From positions 822,001 to 886,000 of the forward strand of contig JAZKJV010010760.1 in NCBI GenBank assembly GCA_037367405.1: a stretch of DNA of 64,000 nt, given 5' to 3'. Shown piece after piece: positions 21,216 to 31,110 of the stretch (position 1 is its first letter; each line of letters begins with the position of its first letter). The translations under genes and the position numbers were made by a program. Source of the stretch: Ottelia alismoides (Eukaryota > Streptophyta > Magnoliopsida > Alismatales > Hydrocharitaceae). The notes below the pieces were generated by a model. The model was not told the DNA's origin. It saw only the letters and a list, made by a program, of their open reading frames with translations, and did no database searches.

Positions 21216-22313
21216 CTCCCCGAGGACTATCTGCGGGAGAATGCGAAAATTTCTAGGACTATGGTTTCATCCACTGCTTGGGTCGCCATTGTGATGGGAC
21301 CCGAAAACGAGCCAGATGATATGCTTGATTGGCCTCCATCCTGCTTGCGTACCCGACTTGTCGGTACATGAGACCAACTGACTGATTGCTCTCCTTGACG
21401 GTCCTCGCAAGGACGGACCTTGATCCTACAATTATTCACCGCCTAGTTCATAGCTCTCCGAGGGTTATCTGCGAGAGGCTATGACACATTTTAGCTCCCT
21501 GGTCTCTTCTGCTGATAGACGATCTACCGTCTTTCGAGACCACATTATCTGTGGGTCTGTCTGATGGATCCGGCTCCTTCGAGCCCTTCTCTCTCCTTGA
21601 CGACCCTCGCAAGGTAGAGACACATTCTGACTATTCATTGCCTAGATCGCAGTACTCTCCGAGGACTATCTGCGGGAGACTGCAACACTCTCTTTACGCT
21701 CGGTTCCCACTGCTGACTATGTCTCTGATCTGCGGAGCACGGAATCGAGTCATCTGATATACATGATTTTTGGTCCCATCTTGAGTTGCCTATCTGATCT
21801 GCGGATCATGGGACCCATCTGATTACACTCCTTTGAGTCTGCTCGCCTTGACGGTCCTCGCAAGGTTGAGCTTCTAATATCTTCTATTTTCATGTCTAGC
21901 TGGCAGCACGTTCCTCGAGGGTTGTCTGCGGGACGCTGCCACATTCTTTAGAATTTCTGGTCTCTTCTGCTGGTAGCTGATATGTCGCCTACCGAGACTG
22001 TACCTGATGATCCGTCTGATGAATCACTGACGACTTTGCGTCCACTCGCCTTGACGACCCTCGCAAGGTCGAGTCTTTCTCTAATTATTCATTGACTAAT
22101 GTGTTCATTCCCCGAGGGTTATCTGCGGGAGAGTACATCCCCTTGTAGGTACTCGGTTTCAATTCTGGTGCTTCCTATCTATTGGAGCACGAAGCCGAGT
22201 CTTCTGAGCTTTTTACCCGGTCTCCTCCCTGGTTGTGTCTCCGATCTACGGAACACGGAGCCGACTCTTCTAATTATTCTCTGATTCTGCTCACCTTGAC
22301 AACCCTCGCAGGG
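21216..22313 (+). repeat. Five-unit tandem array of hairpin-forming repeats (element B)
   Basis: Five units each contain hairpin 1 (CTCCGAGG..TATCTGCGGGAG; 21216, 21454, 21655, 21911, 22108) and hairpin 2 (CCTTGACGACCCTCGCAAGG type; 21393, 21595, 21846, 22049, 22294). Spacing alternates: 238, 201, 256, 197 for hairpin 1 and 202, 251, 203, 245 for hairpin 2, giving a ~450-bp dimer. Long units also hold a nested hairpin (21699-21750, 22151-22200). One unit occurs in C2 (37469-37609). None was seen in A or C1, which have coding remnants. No protein is evident. Confidence 0.8.
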
Positions 22314-22329
22314 TTGAGCCATGTCTTGC

Positions 22330-22602
22330 GGTATTCGGTATGTATTTATGATTTTCCTATCTCACGACCACCGAATGCCACGATGTCTCATATTCTCTAT
22401 CTTCCATATCTTATTGAGGCTATGATTGACCGGAGACATCTGTACTGTTCCTTCTTCCTCCCGGTCTTATAGTATCGGCTCTGTTTCCTCATGCTGACCC
22501 TTCGAGCCGATTGATTGATTCATGCTACCGGACCCGATATCTGTACTTTCGATCTATTTTACTCCGGTAGCCGACACCCACATGACTGTATATCAGGGTG
22601 TC
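22330..22602 (+). repeat. Chain of consecutive inverted repeats (element B)
   Basis: Five dyads follow end to end: 22330-22379 (GGTATTCGGT / ACCGAATGCC, one G-T pair), 22428-22466 (GACCGG / CCGGTC), 22474-22511 (ATCGGCTC / GAGCCGAT), 22525-22570 (CTACCGGA / TCCGGTAG) and 22573-22602 (GACACCC / GGGTGTC). The sequences differ from one another, so this is a shared architecture, not a simple repeat. It links the array to the PPT-like hairpins. Confidence 0.65.
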
Positions 22603-22782
22603 TTTTCACCTTCTGACTACGTCCTCATTCTCACAGGGAGATGACGATGAGAGTACGGTATTCACTTGTCAGATACCATCTTGTACTTCACCAGTTCTTC
22701 ACCACTTGTATATATGTGTGCCTTGTGCATTCTTTCTCCTGTATGTTATGTGTGCCCTAGATCTATCACCATATCTGTGTGT

Positions 22783-23313
22783 CTACACTTAGGACGTACC
22801 TTGTCCTAAGTATAGGGGGGTACACACCGCGTTGTTCTTTCGTTGTCCAGTTTCATCATTCCTGTCGTTGCCTATACTTAGGGATATCTCACCCTAAGTA
22901 TAGGGGGAGTGATGCGTATATTCTCTGTGATCTTTTCATCTATCTGTATATATATATATCTTTTCTTTTTTTCTTCTTTTCCTTTTTATATTTCTTTATC
23001 TAAATAAAAGGTATCGCCCCTTTGTGTCATTTTTCTATACTTAGGACGTACTTTGTCCTAAGTATGGGGGGGTGCACCCATGATTTGTTCATTCATTGAT
23101 CTGTTTATTCCCACCCTTGACCCTCCTTGTGTCGTGTACAACCTGCTATACCTAGGATTATTTGATCCTAAGTATAGGGGGGACAGTCAGCTTCTCATTC
23201 ATCCCTTTTTTTATTTATGTATTCTTTAGACTTTGCTATACTTAGTACGAGTTATGTCTTCTCTTTCTCTTTTCCGATCTATTAGGACATAACTCAAGCT
23301 AAGTATAGGGGGG
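22783..23313 (+). repeat. Cassette of five PPT-like hairpins (element B)
   Basis: Five hairpins have left arm CTATACTTAGG and right arm CCTAAGTATAG followed by G4-6: 22783-22820, 22872-22907, 23035-23072, 23146-23182 and the long 23236-23313. Their right arms equal the true PPT of B (AAGTATAGGGGGG at 25259-25271). Order and loop type match those in C1 (30091-30597) and C2 (38158-38628); for example the second has a GGG..CCC top and is followed by AGTGATG, and the fifth encloses GAGTTATGTCTTC..GGACATAACTC. Confidence 0.85.
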
Positions 23314-23439
23314 TCGTATATACTCTGTATATACTTTAGCCGTAACTCGTACTTTCGTATTCTCTCAATAGTATGGCTAATAATTCTTTAAAATTCATTA
23401 AATAACCTAATAAAAAGATGTTATTATTCCTCAAATTAT

Positions 23440-24040
23440 TTTTGTATATACTGATTAAGGTGAAAATATTTTTTGCAAAATGTTTGAAAAATAGTTGAAA
23501 ATCTTTATGAAAATCTTTTGAAAACTATTTTGAAAACGTTTTGTTACATGTTTTCAACCTTTGTAAAAATGTGTGGTTTGTAAAAATTTATCTTCTTTAT
23601 GTGAAATAAAATGTTTGAAAAATGATTGCAAATGGTTTGAAAAATGGTTGCAAAAATATTTTGAAAATCTATATATACTGTTTTGAAAAACCTTGCAAAA
23701 TGATTTTCAATTGTGTGTACATGTTTGTAAAAATGTTTGTAAAAATTATTTTAGACTATAGTTTTCAAAAATTGTTTGAAAAATTTGTGTCAAATAAGTT
23801 TGAGGAATAGATACATCTAATAATAAATAATAAATAAAAATAAAATATTATTATTATAAATAAAAATAAAAATAAACAAAATTCTTTAATAAGTGTACAT
23901 ATATACCTATAAATAAAAACTAAATTGTAAATTCTTAATTCTTGTAAAATAAAGCGGCATGCCCGTGTAAATAGTTGTACATATTTTATATGTTGAGTGC
24001 CAAAATTATTTGCAAAAAATCTTTGTGTAAAATTCTTCTC
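23440..24040 (+). repeat. AT-rich TTTGAAAA/TTTGCAAAA repeats (element B)
   Basis: Degenerate short repeats of TTTGAAAAT, TTTGCAAAA and TTTGTAAAA types with weak ~11-12-bp periodicity (strongest to ~23790), then AT-rich DNA. The same kind of tract lies at 30650-31110 in C1. Nothing coding is seen. Confidence 0.55.
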
Positions 24041-25236
24041 TTTATTTTCAAATTCTTGGAAAAATTACATTATTCTTTGCATATTTGTAAATAGCATTTG
24101 CATAGCATTCATATTCTTTGATTGAGCTTGATGATTGAACTAGTCCAATAAAGTCGAAAATTCGAGCTTGGTTGGACCTTACCGCACCTAACTGCACTGG
24201 AACCTTATGGGAACTAGGTTTAAGGTACTTCAAGTCTATGTAGACTTAATTCTTTGAGAAATCATGGCTGGGTTCAAGTCACCTCAACTGACTAACTAGA
24301 AACTTTTCGAGACACACGCATGACTCTTGTCGGCCGTGACCTAACTTGGACACTTGCACCTTTCACTTGGCACAACTCAGTTGGAGTGGTGAGGGGGTTA
24401 GATTTGCCAGTCTGAGACGCACACGGGTGGAAACATTCGTCCTCGTCTAGGGTGGGAAGTGCACCCCAACCCGATCCAGTTTCAATGAAGTCGAATGTCA
24501 GGAGAGTGTGGGTTGCGATAAAGCTTCAAAAGAGGGATAGTATTCTGGCTCAAGAGGAAAAAGTCCTTATGTAAATGCTGCTGTAAATAGTATGTTTGAA
24601 AAAAAACTCCAAAAAAGTGGACAGGCTTGAAAATAAAAATAAAAGTGCCTGCCGGAGTACGTATATATGTTGTATAGAAAAAAGCAAGCTTGAGCATCAA
24701 GTTATACCATGTGAGCCTGCAGCTGGATGACTTGACTACACTGGTCTTGCATCTCAGGATAGGTAGCTACACTGGATACTGTCCATTCTCTTCTCCACCC
24801 CCTCCTCTTGAGTTGGATGTCACTTGAACTTAGAAGGGAATACCCCGCTCCTCGACGTTAGAGGACTGGATTGGGGAATCATTGGGTTGTCATTCTGGAG
24901 AAGTCGGGTCCTTTGTCATTTCAGTGGGGGAGAGCCATTATCACTTACATTGTACAAGTCAGCTTCATAGTCATAAGGGTTTGCGTATGATGTAGGCTAG
25001 TTCTGACCTGGCTATTGAGGTGATTTGAACCAAGTTCTGTGACTCTCGGAGGCTGTTGTGTTTTAAATTTGGTTCCCAACCAGGTTCCATACACATTTTC
25101 ACACCAAGGTCTAACCTGAGCTCCAAACTTTGATTTTGTACAGATGAGTTTAATAATCATGATCAATTCAATTTATTCTTTATTTCTCTTTTCTTTTCTT
25201 CTGATTCTTTATTCTTTTGTACTTATTGCATAAGTG
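24041..25236 (+). other. 3' UTR of element B with conserved blocks
   Basis: It aligns over most of its length with C1 (31390-32500) and C2 (38945-40060). Conserved blocks include TTGGACCTTA, GACTTAATTC, GATAAAGCTTC..AGAGGGATA and CTCAAGAGGAAAA. At 24715-24860 a frame shared with C1 and C2 reads LDDL.TLV..RIGSYTGY, followed after a 1-nt shift by LRREYP, with stops in this copy. It may be a relic of a small ORF or a conserved nucleic-acid signal. Confidence 0.55.
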
Positions 25237-25271
25237 TTTGCTAGGGACTAGCAAAGGCAAGTATAGGGGGG
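25237..25271 (+). other. Polypurine tract of element B with pre-PPT hairpin
   Basis: AAGTATAGGGGGG (25259-25271) abuts the LTR start TGATGAATC. Four bases upstream, TTTGCTAG and CTAGCAAA form a perfect 8-bp stem with loop GGA (25237-25255). C1 and C2 have decayed versions near 32503 and 40062. Confidence 0.85.
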
Positions 25272-28200
25272 TGATGAATCTCCATTTCATCACCTTTATT
25301 CTATCATTTTGGCCTTAAAACCCTGACAAATGCAGGTAAATGATATCAATCTATCCATAATAGCATTCATTATTTATTGTACTAATTGTACATAGATTAA
25401 GGTTTTAATGCCAAAACTATAGAATAAAGAGAAGAAAAGAAAAAGGAATAAAATATTGCAAATATTTTGTAACCCGAACCTCGAGACCAAGGCCAGCGAT
25501 TGGTCGACAAGGAATAAAGTAGGGGAGATACGGGCCAATAGTATAATAAATACTTCATTTATTTGTGCATTTTTTACACCTATTTTTTATATAATTATTC
25601 ATTCATCAAACAGAGAAACTTTGTACATGAAAGTTGTAGATAATAATGTGAATAAAATTACAAAATTGAGTTTGTACAAAAATGATACACAGTGTACATT
25701 TTATACACAGAATAAAAAGCCAGAATCTTAACTTCACAGACCCATATCTTGCAAATAAAAACTCAAAATCACCCAAAATCACCTTTAATTGTATATAGAC
25801 TTCCAAGACTATTTAATAAAATTGGTTCCATAATTTTTGGAGTTCATCTGTGAAAGTGAGGTTTTTGGCCCTCATTGTATATAGTACTGATTAAAATATT
25901 CATTCTATTCATTATTTATTATTTCTATAAGTTGATAATTTTAGAATCTTGTAAATAATATACATAATACATATACATATTGAAATTAGAATTAAAACAA
26001 ATAAGCTTATGTAATACATAGGCAAAATACCTATGTTATAGATATACATGAATAAAAGGGGAACACATTCTTTTATTATTTTATTCTTTCATATTTTTAT
26101 TAAATTGTAAATATTACATCTAATTTCTTAAAAATACAAATCCAAAATAAAAACAAATAAAATACATTAAATAAATAAAGTATATATAATATATAGGTAA
26201 AATACCTATAACTATACCTACATATACATATACCTATTTATTTAAATATGTAAATACACTCATAAAAATTAAACAAAAATATATCTACACTCACAAAAAT
26301 AAGTTATAAATTTATAAAATAAGAAAATAAAATAATAAAATAAAATATATAAAATAAAAATAAAATACACAAAATACATGTAAATATACGTATAAACACA
26401 TTATTAAAATAAAACCACAATAAAATACATCAAAAAATTAAATAAAAATAATAAATAAGTACTAGATTAATTAATACACATTTTTTATTTTATAAGTAAA
26501 ATTTAATAAATTCATTTATTAGGTTAAAATAATGAGTCAAATTCGGGCTGACATGGACTAATCACAGCCCTGCCAATGTTAACCGCGGTCAACTGTCCCC
26601 TCAGCCTCTGTAGCCCGTCAAATCTGTCCAGCCTTGTGTTTTCGCCAAATTTTCCCGATCAACCCGTCACTCCAATGACATCGGTCACTTCACGGAAATT
26701 ACTCCCAAAACATTGTACATACACGCCCATGGCTTGTTTTCTTTGTATATAGCTTGTATTCCTTATTTTTGGCCGGTCAATAAGGGCTCCCATTATGTTC
26801 ATAAATAATTCAGCCACCAGCCCATCAAATCTGTCAGACCCCCCGTCTTCTCCCATTTTTCCCGGCCGCCCCGTCCATCGATCGCAATTGATTCCTTCAC
26901 AAGAAATGTTCCTGACATATGGTACATCCACGCCCAAGGCTTGTTTCCCTTGTATATATCACAGATTACTTATTATTTATCGGTCAATAAGGGCGCATAC
27001 ACATGTTTATAAATAAGTTCCCCCTCCTCCTTGGCCGAATTTGGAGAACTTACTTCCCCCAAAACACCTTGAATCTGGTCCTAGACGAGCCCTTGTGACA
27101 GGAGGAGCTCCATAGCGCCGTGAATCGGCCGGAGGAGGGAGAAATTTTGTCGCGGCGGAGCTCCGACATCCATCCTGCTCCCTGGAGGCCCCCAGGTATA
27201 AGAGCTGCGCATTTACTCATTTTAGTTAGAATTTTATGTAGCTTTTTATTCGTGCATTTAGATTAGTGTTTAGTTCTTAGGTGTAGCGTAAAATCGAGTA
27301 CCCGTAGTTCGCCGGCGAGCATTTCACGGTACCCCCGACGTTTTCCGACCACCCTCTCGCCTCCATTTTCCTGCCCTTTCATTTTCCCATGCCCCAGGCA
27401 CCTTCACTCACCCAGATCTTCACCGAATCTGGAGATCCGATCTCCATCCCCCACCCGTCGTCGGAGATCTTCACCCGAAGCCCCCCTCCATCCATTTTCA
27501 GTTCTAACGGGACGAGGCAGTTTGCCCTCGTCCCTTTTTTCATTCTGTGCAGGTACAAGGTGCTTTGAGGCACCTGGAGGTGTTCTTTGACGCTCGCCGG
27601 AGGTACCTAGAGCGTCATCTCGACATCGACCTGGTGGCGGCGCTCCGGTGACCTCTTGGCCAATCTGAGGCCTCCTGCGGTTAGCTGGAAGCACCTGCGA
27701 TGTGTTGGGATCCTTCAGGAGCGGCAAAGACTGGAGGAGGTGCGAGATATCACCGGAGGAAGCTCGCCCCGGCAAGCGTTCTTCCCTGTTCGTTCAGCCA
27801 TCGCCCCCGCCGTTGGATGAAGATGGAGGCCTAGATTGAAGATTAGCTGTCAGATCTCGCCTGGAGATCTAATCCACACCGTGGATCCGCGAAGCATCAT
27901 CGGCTCACGTGGAGGCGCCACGTGGATAAGTCACGAAGCTCAACCGTCAGATCCAGCGCCTTTGGGGGTAATTTCCACTTATACCCCCGCTTTTTGTGGT
28001 ATTTAATTTTTAATATTGTAAATTAAATGTCACGTTGTAAATAAATTATAAACTTTGCAGTAGGACCCCTGTAGTTTTTATAATTATTATTTGGTCCCTC
28101 CGCGCCTCACGTGCAATCCCACGTGAGGCGCGTGATTTTTGTAGTATATACCCTAGCATTTTTGTTATTTGTATAATAGTTCCAAAAATTAAAATACGTA

Positions 28201-29362
28201 TTTATTCTTTTGGTATTTTTGCACAGAGCCCCCTGTATTTATTTTATTTGCAAAAATACCCATACCAGGCTGTTTAAATTTTATGTCTTTTATCTATTTA
28301 TTAAAAATACCTATGCAGCTCCTAAAAATCCACAAATATTAGGTTAGATGCTTCATGTAGTGTACCTTCACGCCACGTATCCAGTCTGCATTTTTTGCAT
28401 TTAACCTAATTATTAAAAATGAAAAAGGAGCCCTTTTGTACTGTTTAAATTAGAAAATACAAAAAAATTACAAAATGTTTTTGAAAAATTACAAAAAATT
28501 ATATATGGTATATTTATATATATATTGAGTCCAGAAATTGGAAAACCCAAAAAATAAGAAAAAGAAAAATAAAGAAATTTAGAAAGCTCCAAAATCCAAA
28601 AAAAATATAAAAACCCTTGAAAAACACCAAAAATATGCTTTCTTATTTTATAATTATCTATATATTATTACTTACATATTTAAATTAATTTGGATTATTT
28701 TTAGATTTATTTTATATTTTTTTAAAAAAACCCAAATTAGTTTCGACCTATTTAATTAGTTCCATATTGAGGACATTTTTGAAATTAAAAATACATAAAA
28801 ATTAAAAAAATTCCATAAGAAAAATAACTAAAAAATATACAAAAGTATAAAAAGCCCAAAAAAAATTATATGTAATATATATTGAGTATTTATATAAATA
28901 TTTAACCTTATACTACTCCTCTCTCTCTTCCTATATATATATCTCTTTATATATATATGTATACATATCTATATTATATAATTAAAAATATAAAAAATAT
29001 ATATCAAATATAAAACAAAATAAAAATTATAAAAACAAAATTAAAATTAAAAAATATATATAAAATTAAAAACCCACAAAAATAATAAAGAATTGGACAT
29101 GGTCATTGAATTGAATAATTGCACCACCAATTTTCACCACATCACCATTCGCCTCCCAGTGTTCGACCTCTACTTGTGCTTACACCTATACACACTTGCA
29201 TGTAGAGTTATAATAAATTTTAACTCCACATTTTTGATATTCATTGCATATATTTTATTGTGGGTTAATTGTTGATTGATTTGAGGATTATTGAGCGGTC
29301 ACCGCATCTACTATTGATCCGCCTTGTGGATTAATACGACCCTTAATTTTCCTCTTTCATCA
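25272..29362 (+). repeat. 3' LTR of element B
   Basis: 4091 bp, from TGATGAATCTCC to TTTCATCA. It carries the same duplicated U3, TATA box (27006-27015) and G-box hairpin (28101-28132) as the left copy. Its first 565 bp show what is missing at the left window edge. A terminal hairpin is formed by TGATGAA and TTCATCA at its start. Confidence 0.93.
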
Positions 29363-30007
29363 CTTACCACCCATAGACTAATGGATTGGCTGGGATTTCA
29401 AATAGGGAGATAAAGATGATAGTACAAAAACTTGTACGTCCAGATAGGAAGAACTGGTCCCAGATGCTTGACTCAGTTCATCAGATGACATACAAGTCTT
29501 AATTGGGTATGTCTCCCTACATATTGGTGTATGGAAAACCTTGCCACCTGCTAGTTGATTTAATTCATAAATCTTTATGGGCACTCCGTGTATGCTCTTT
29601 GGATTATGAGAAAGCAGGAAAGGGCAAGAAGTTAGATCTGAACAAATTGCTGGAGTTCCGAGATTTTGCATACGACAACTCACTCATGTATAAGGAGAAA
29701 GTCAAGCATTGGCATGATAGAAACATTAGAAGGAAGACTTTCTCTTCTGACCAGAAAGTTTGGTTGTTTGATGCTAAATTGAAGTTGTTTCCAAGCAAGT
29801 TGAAAAGCAAATGGTCAAGACCATTCATTGTGAGAGGACAATGGTAGTATTGTCATATTTGGGTTGTTATCTGATGTACAACCATTTGTTGTGAACGACC
29901 AGTTGTTGAAGCCATATCTAGATCACGATAAATTCCTGTTCTTGGTTGACTTTATATCTTTGGTATCAGATTTGAACTTTTTGACATCTTCTGCTTCTGA
30001 TACATGA
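29363..30007 (+). pseudogene. Integrase C-terminal relic (element C1)
   Basis: The sequence resumes directly after B's LTR with the YHP.TNG segment of integrase, one in-frame stop inside it, and continues through VRPDRKNWS, YGKPCHL and KLKSKWSRPFIV. It is collinear with residues ~910-1110 of A's Pol, ending with a LLKPY match. There are at least two nonsense codons and a frameshift near 29830. The first eight codons' worth of C-terminal domain and the catalytic Glu neighbourhood are degraded, and everything upstream lies left of B, beyond the window. It is an Athila-type pol of an older, formerly autonomous element. Confidence 0.88.
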
Positions 30008-30090
30008 GATGATTTTCTCTTGTATATATCCTTTCATTTTATTTGTTTTTCTTCTGTTTTTATCATTCACCTCTTTTCTGTGTGTATATC

Positions 30091-30597
30091 CTATATTTAG
30101 GATGTATTGTTTCCCAAGTATGGGGGTGGGGGTGAATGATTTGAGTTGTTCATATTAATTCTATTTCATCACTCCTGTTGTTGCTTATACTTAGGGATCC
30201 TTTAACCTAAGTATAGGGGGAGTGATGTTGTTCATACCATCATTTTAGTGTTTTTATTTTCTTTTATGTCTTCTGATCTCCCGCTCATCCTTCAACTTGT
30301 TGATAGTCTTTTTCTATACTTATGGATCTTTCTCCCTAAGTATAAGGGATGTCGAGTCGAATTGTTGAGTTTGTTCATTCTTTTCCTTGGTTTCACCCAT
30401 TTGTATAGTCGTCTATACTTAGGATTATTTGATCCTAAGTATAGGGGGGATCGCCAACTTCTATTCTTTTTGTCTATTCTTTGAGTTGTTGTTGTATCGG
30501 ATTCATTTCACACCTTTATATTTAACACGAGTTATGTCTTCCTTTGTAGCTCTTTGGCCACTATGAGGACATAGTTCGAACTAAGTATAGGGAGGTG
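30091..30597 (+). repeat. PPT-like hairpin cassette of C1
   Basis: Five hairpins in the same order as in B: 30091-30126 (decayed), 30184-30220, 30313-30347, 30413-30449 and the long 30517-30597. The second is again followed by AGTGATG, and the fourth has the GGATTATTTGATCC core. It starts ~80 bp after the integrase relic, with no hairpin array in between. Confidence 0.8.
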
Positions 30598-30649
30598 TCG
30601 TATATATTGTATATATACTTTAGCCATAACTCGTTCTTTTATAATATTG

Positions 30650-31110
30650 ATATATAAAATAATAATAAAAAAATGTGTGATTTGAAAAATGATTTGTAAA
30701 ATAATTTATAAAATAATTTGCATAAAGCTTTTGAAAAATGTTTGCAAAAACTGTTTGTAAAATATTTGCAAAAACTCTTTGTAAATTGTTTGTAAAACTG
30801 TTTGTAAAACTATTTTTGTATAAATCTTTGCAAAATTATTTGTAAAAATACTTTGTTTGTAAAATATTTGCAAAATTATTTCCTATATCAAAAATTAATA
30901 TACTGTACAAAATGTTTGAAAGCAAAATGTTTGCAAAAACCTGTTTATAAAATTGTTTGTAAAATGATTTGTAAAAATGTTTGTAAAATAGTTTCCGAAA
31001 ATGTTTGTAAAAGTTTTTGAAAAACCTTTGCAAAATGTTTTAAAAAATGTTTAAAAAATCTTTTGTAAAATATTTTGAAAAGGGTTGTAAAATGTTTGCA
31101 AAAATATGTT
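30650..31110 (+). repeat. AT-rich TTTGTAAAA repeats of C1
   Basis: Dense degenerate repeats of TTTGTAAAA and TTTGCAAAA at roughly 11-24 bp spacing; many contain the palindrome TTTGCAAA. Homologous in position to 23440-23790 of B. Reading frames here are low-complexity artefacts. Confidence 0.6.

Larger units (their letters stand above)
1..29362 (+). mobile_element. Element B: LARD-like non-autonomous Athila-type LTR retrotransposon, interrupted by element A
   Basis: The sequence at 1-3581 recurs at 25837-29362, so these are the two LTRs of one plus-strand element whose 5' end lies left of the window (about 565 bp missing by comparison with the right LTR). A tRNA-Asp-like PBS follows the left LTR and a PPT precedes the right one. 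Removing element A (4410-19697) and one GAGCT leaves about 6.4 kb of internal DNA with no recognisable gag, protease, RT or integrase. The order is leader, noncoding DNA, tandem hairpin array, PPT-like hairpins, 3' UTR. Large LTRs plus a noncoding interior fit a LARD. By eye the LTRs differ by a few percent with small indels, so the insertion is fairly recent. The right flank is integrase sequence of C1; the 5-bp duplication next to the left LTR cannot be checked. Confidence 0.85.

Noticed and set aside
21990..22030. CTGATGA strings suggesting hammerhead ribozymes as in retrozymes
   Set aside because: I could not find the paired GAAA core and the three helices around them; the motif alone is common in this AT-rich DNA and in LTR tips.
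21216..22313. CRISPR-like array
   Set aside because: Spacing of ~200-250 bp, imperfect repeats and a plant retroelement context exclude it.
30836..31033. Lys/Phe/Tyr-rich frames in the TTTGTAAAA tract
   Set aside because: Low-complexity translation of a short repeat.
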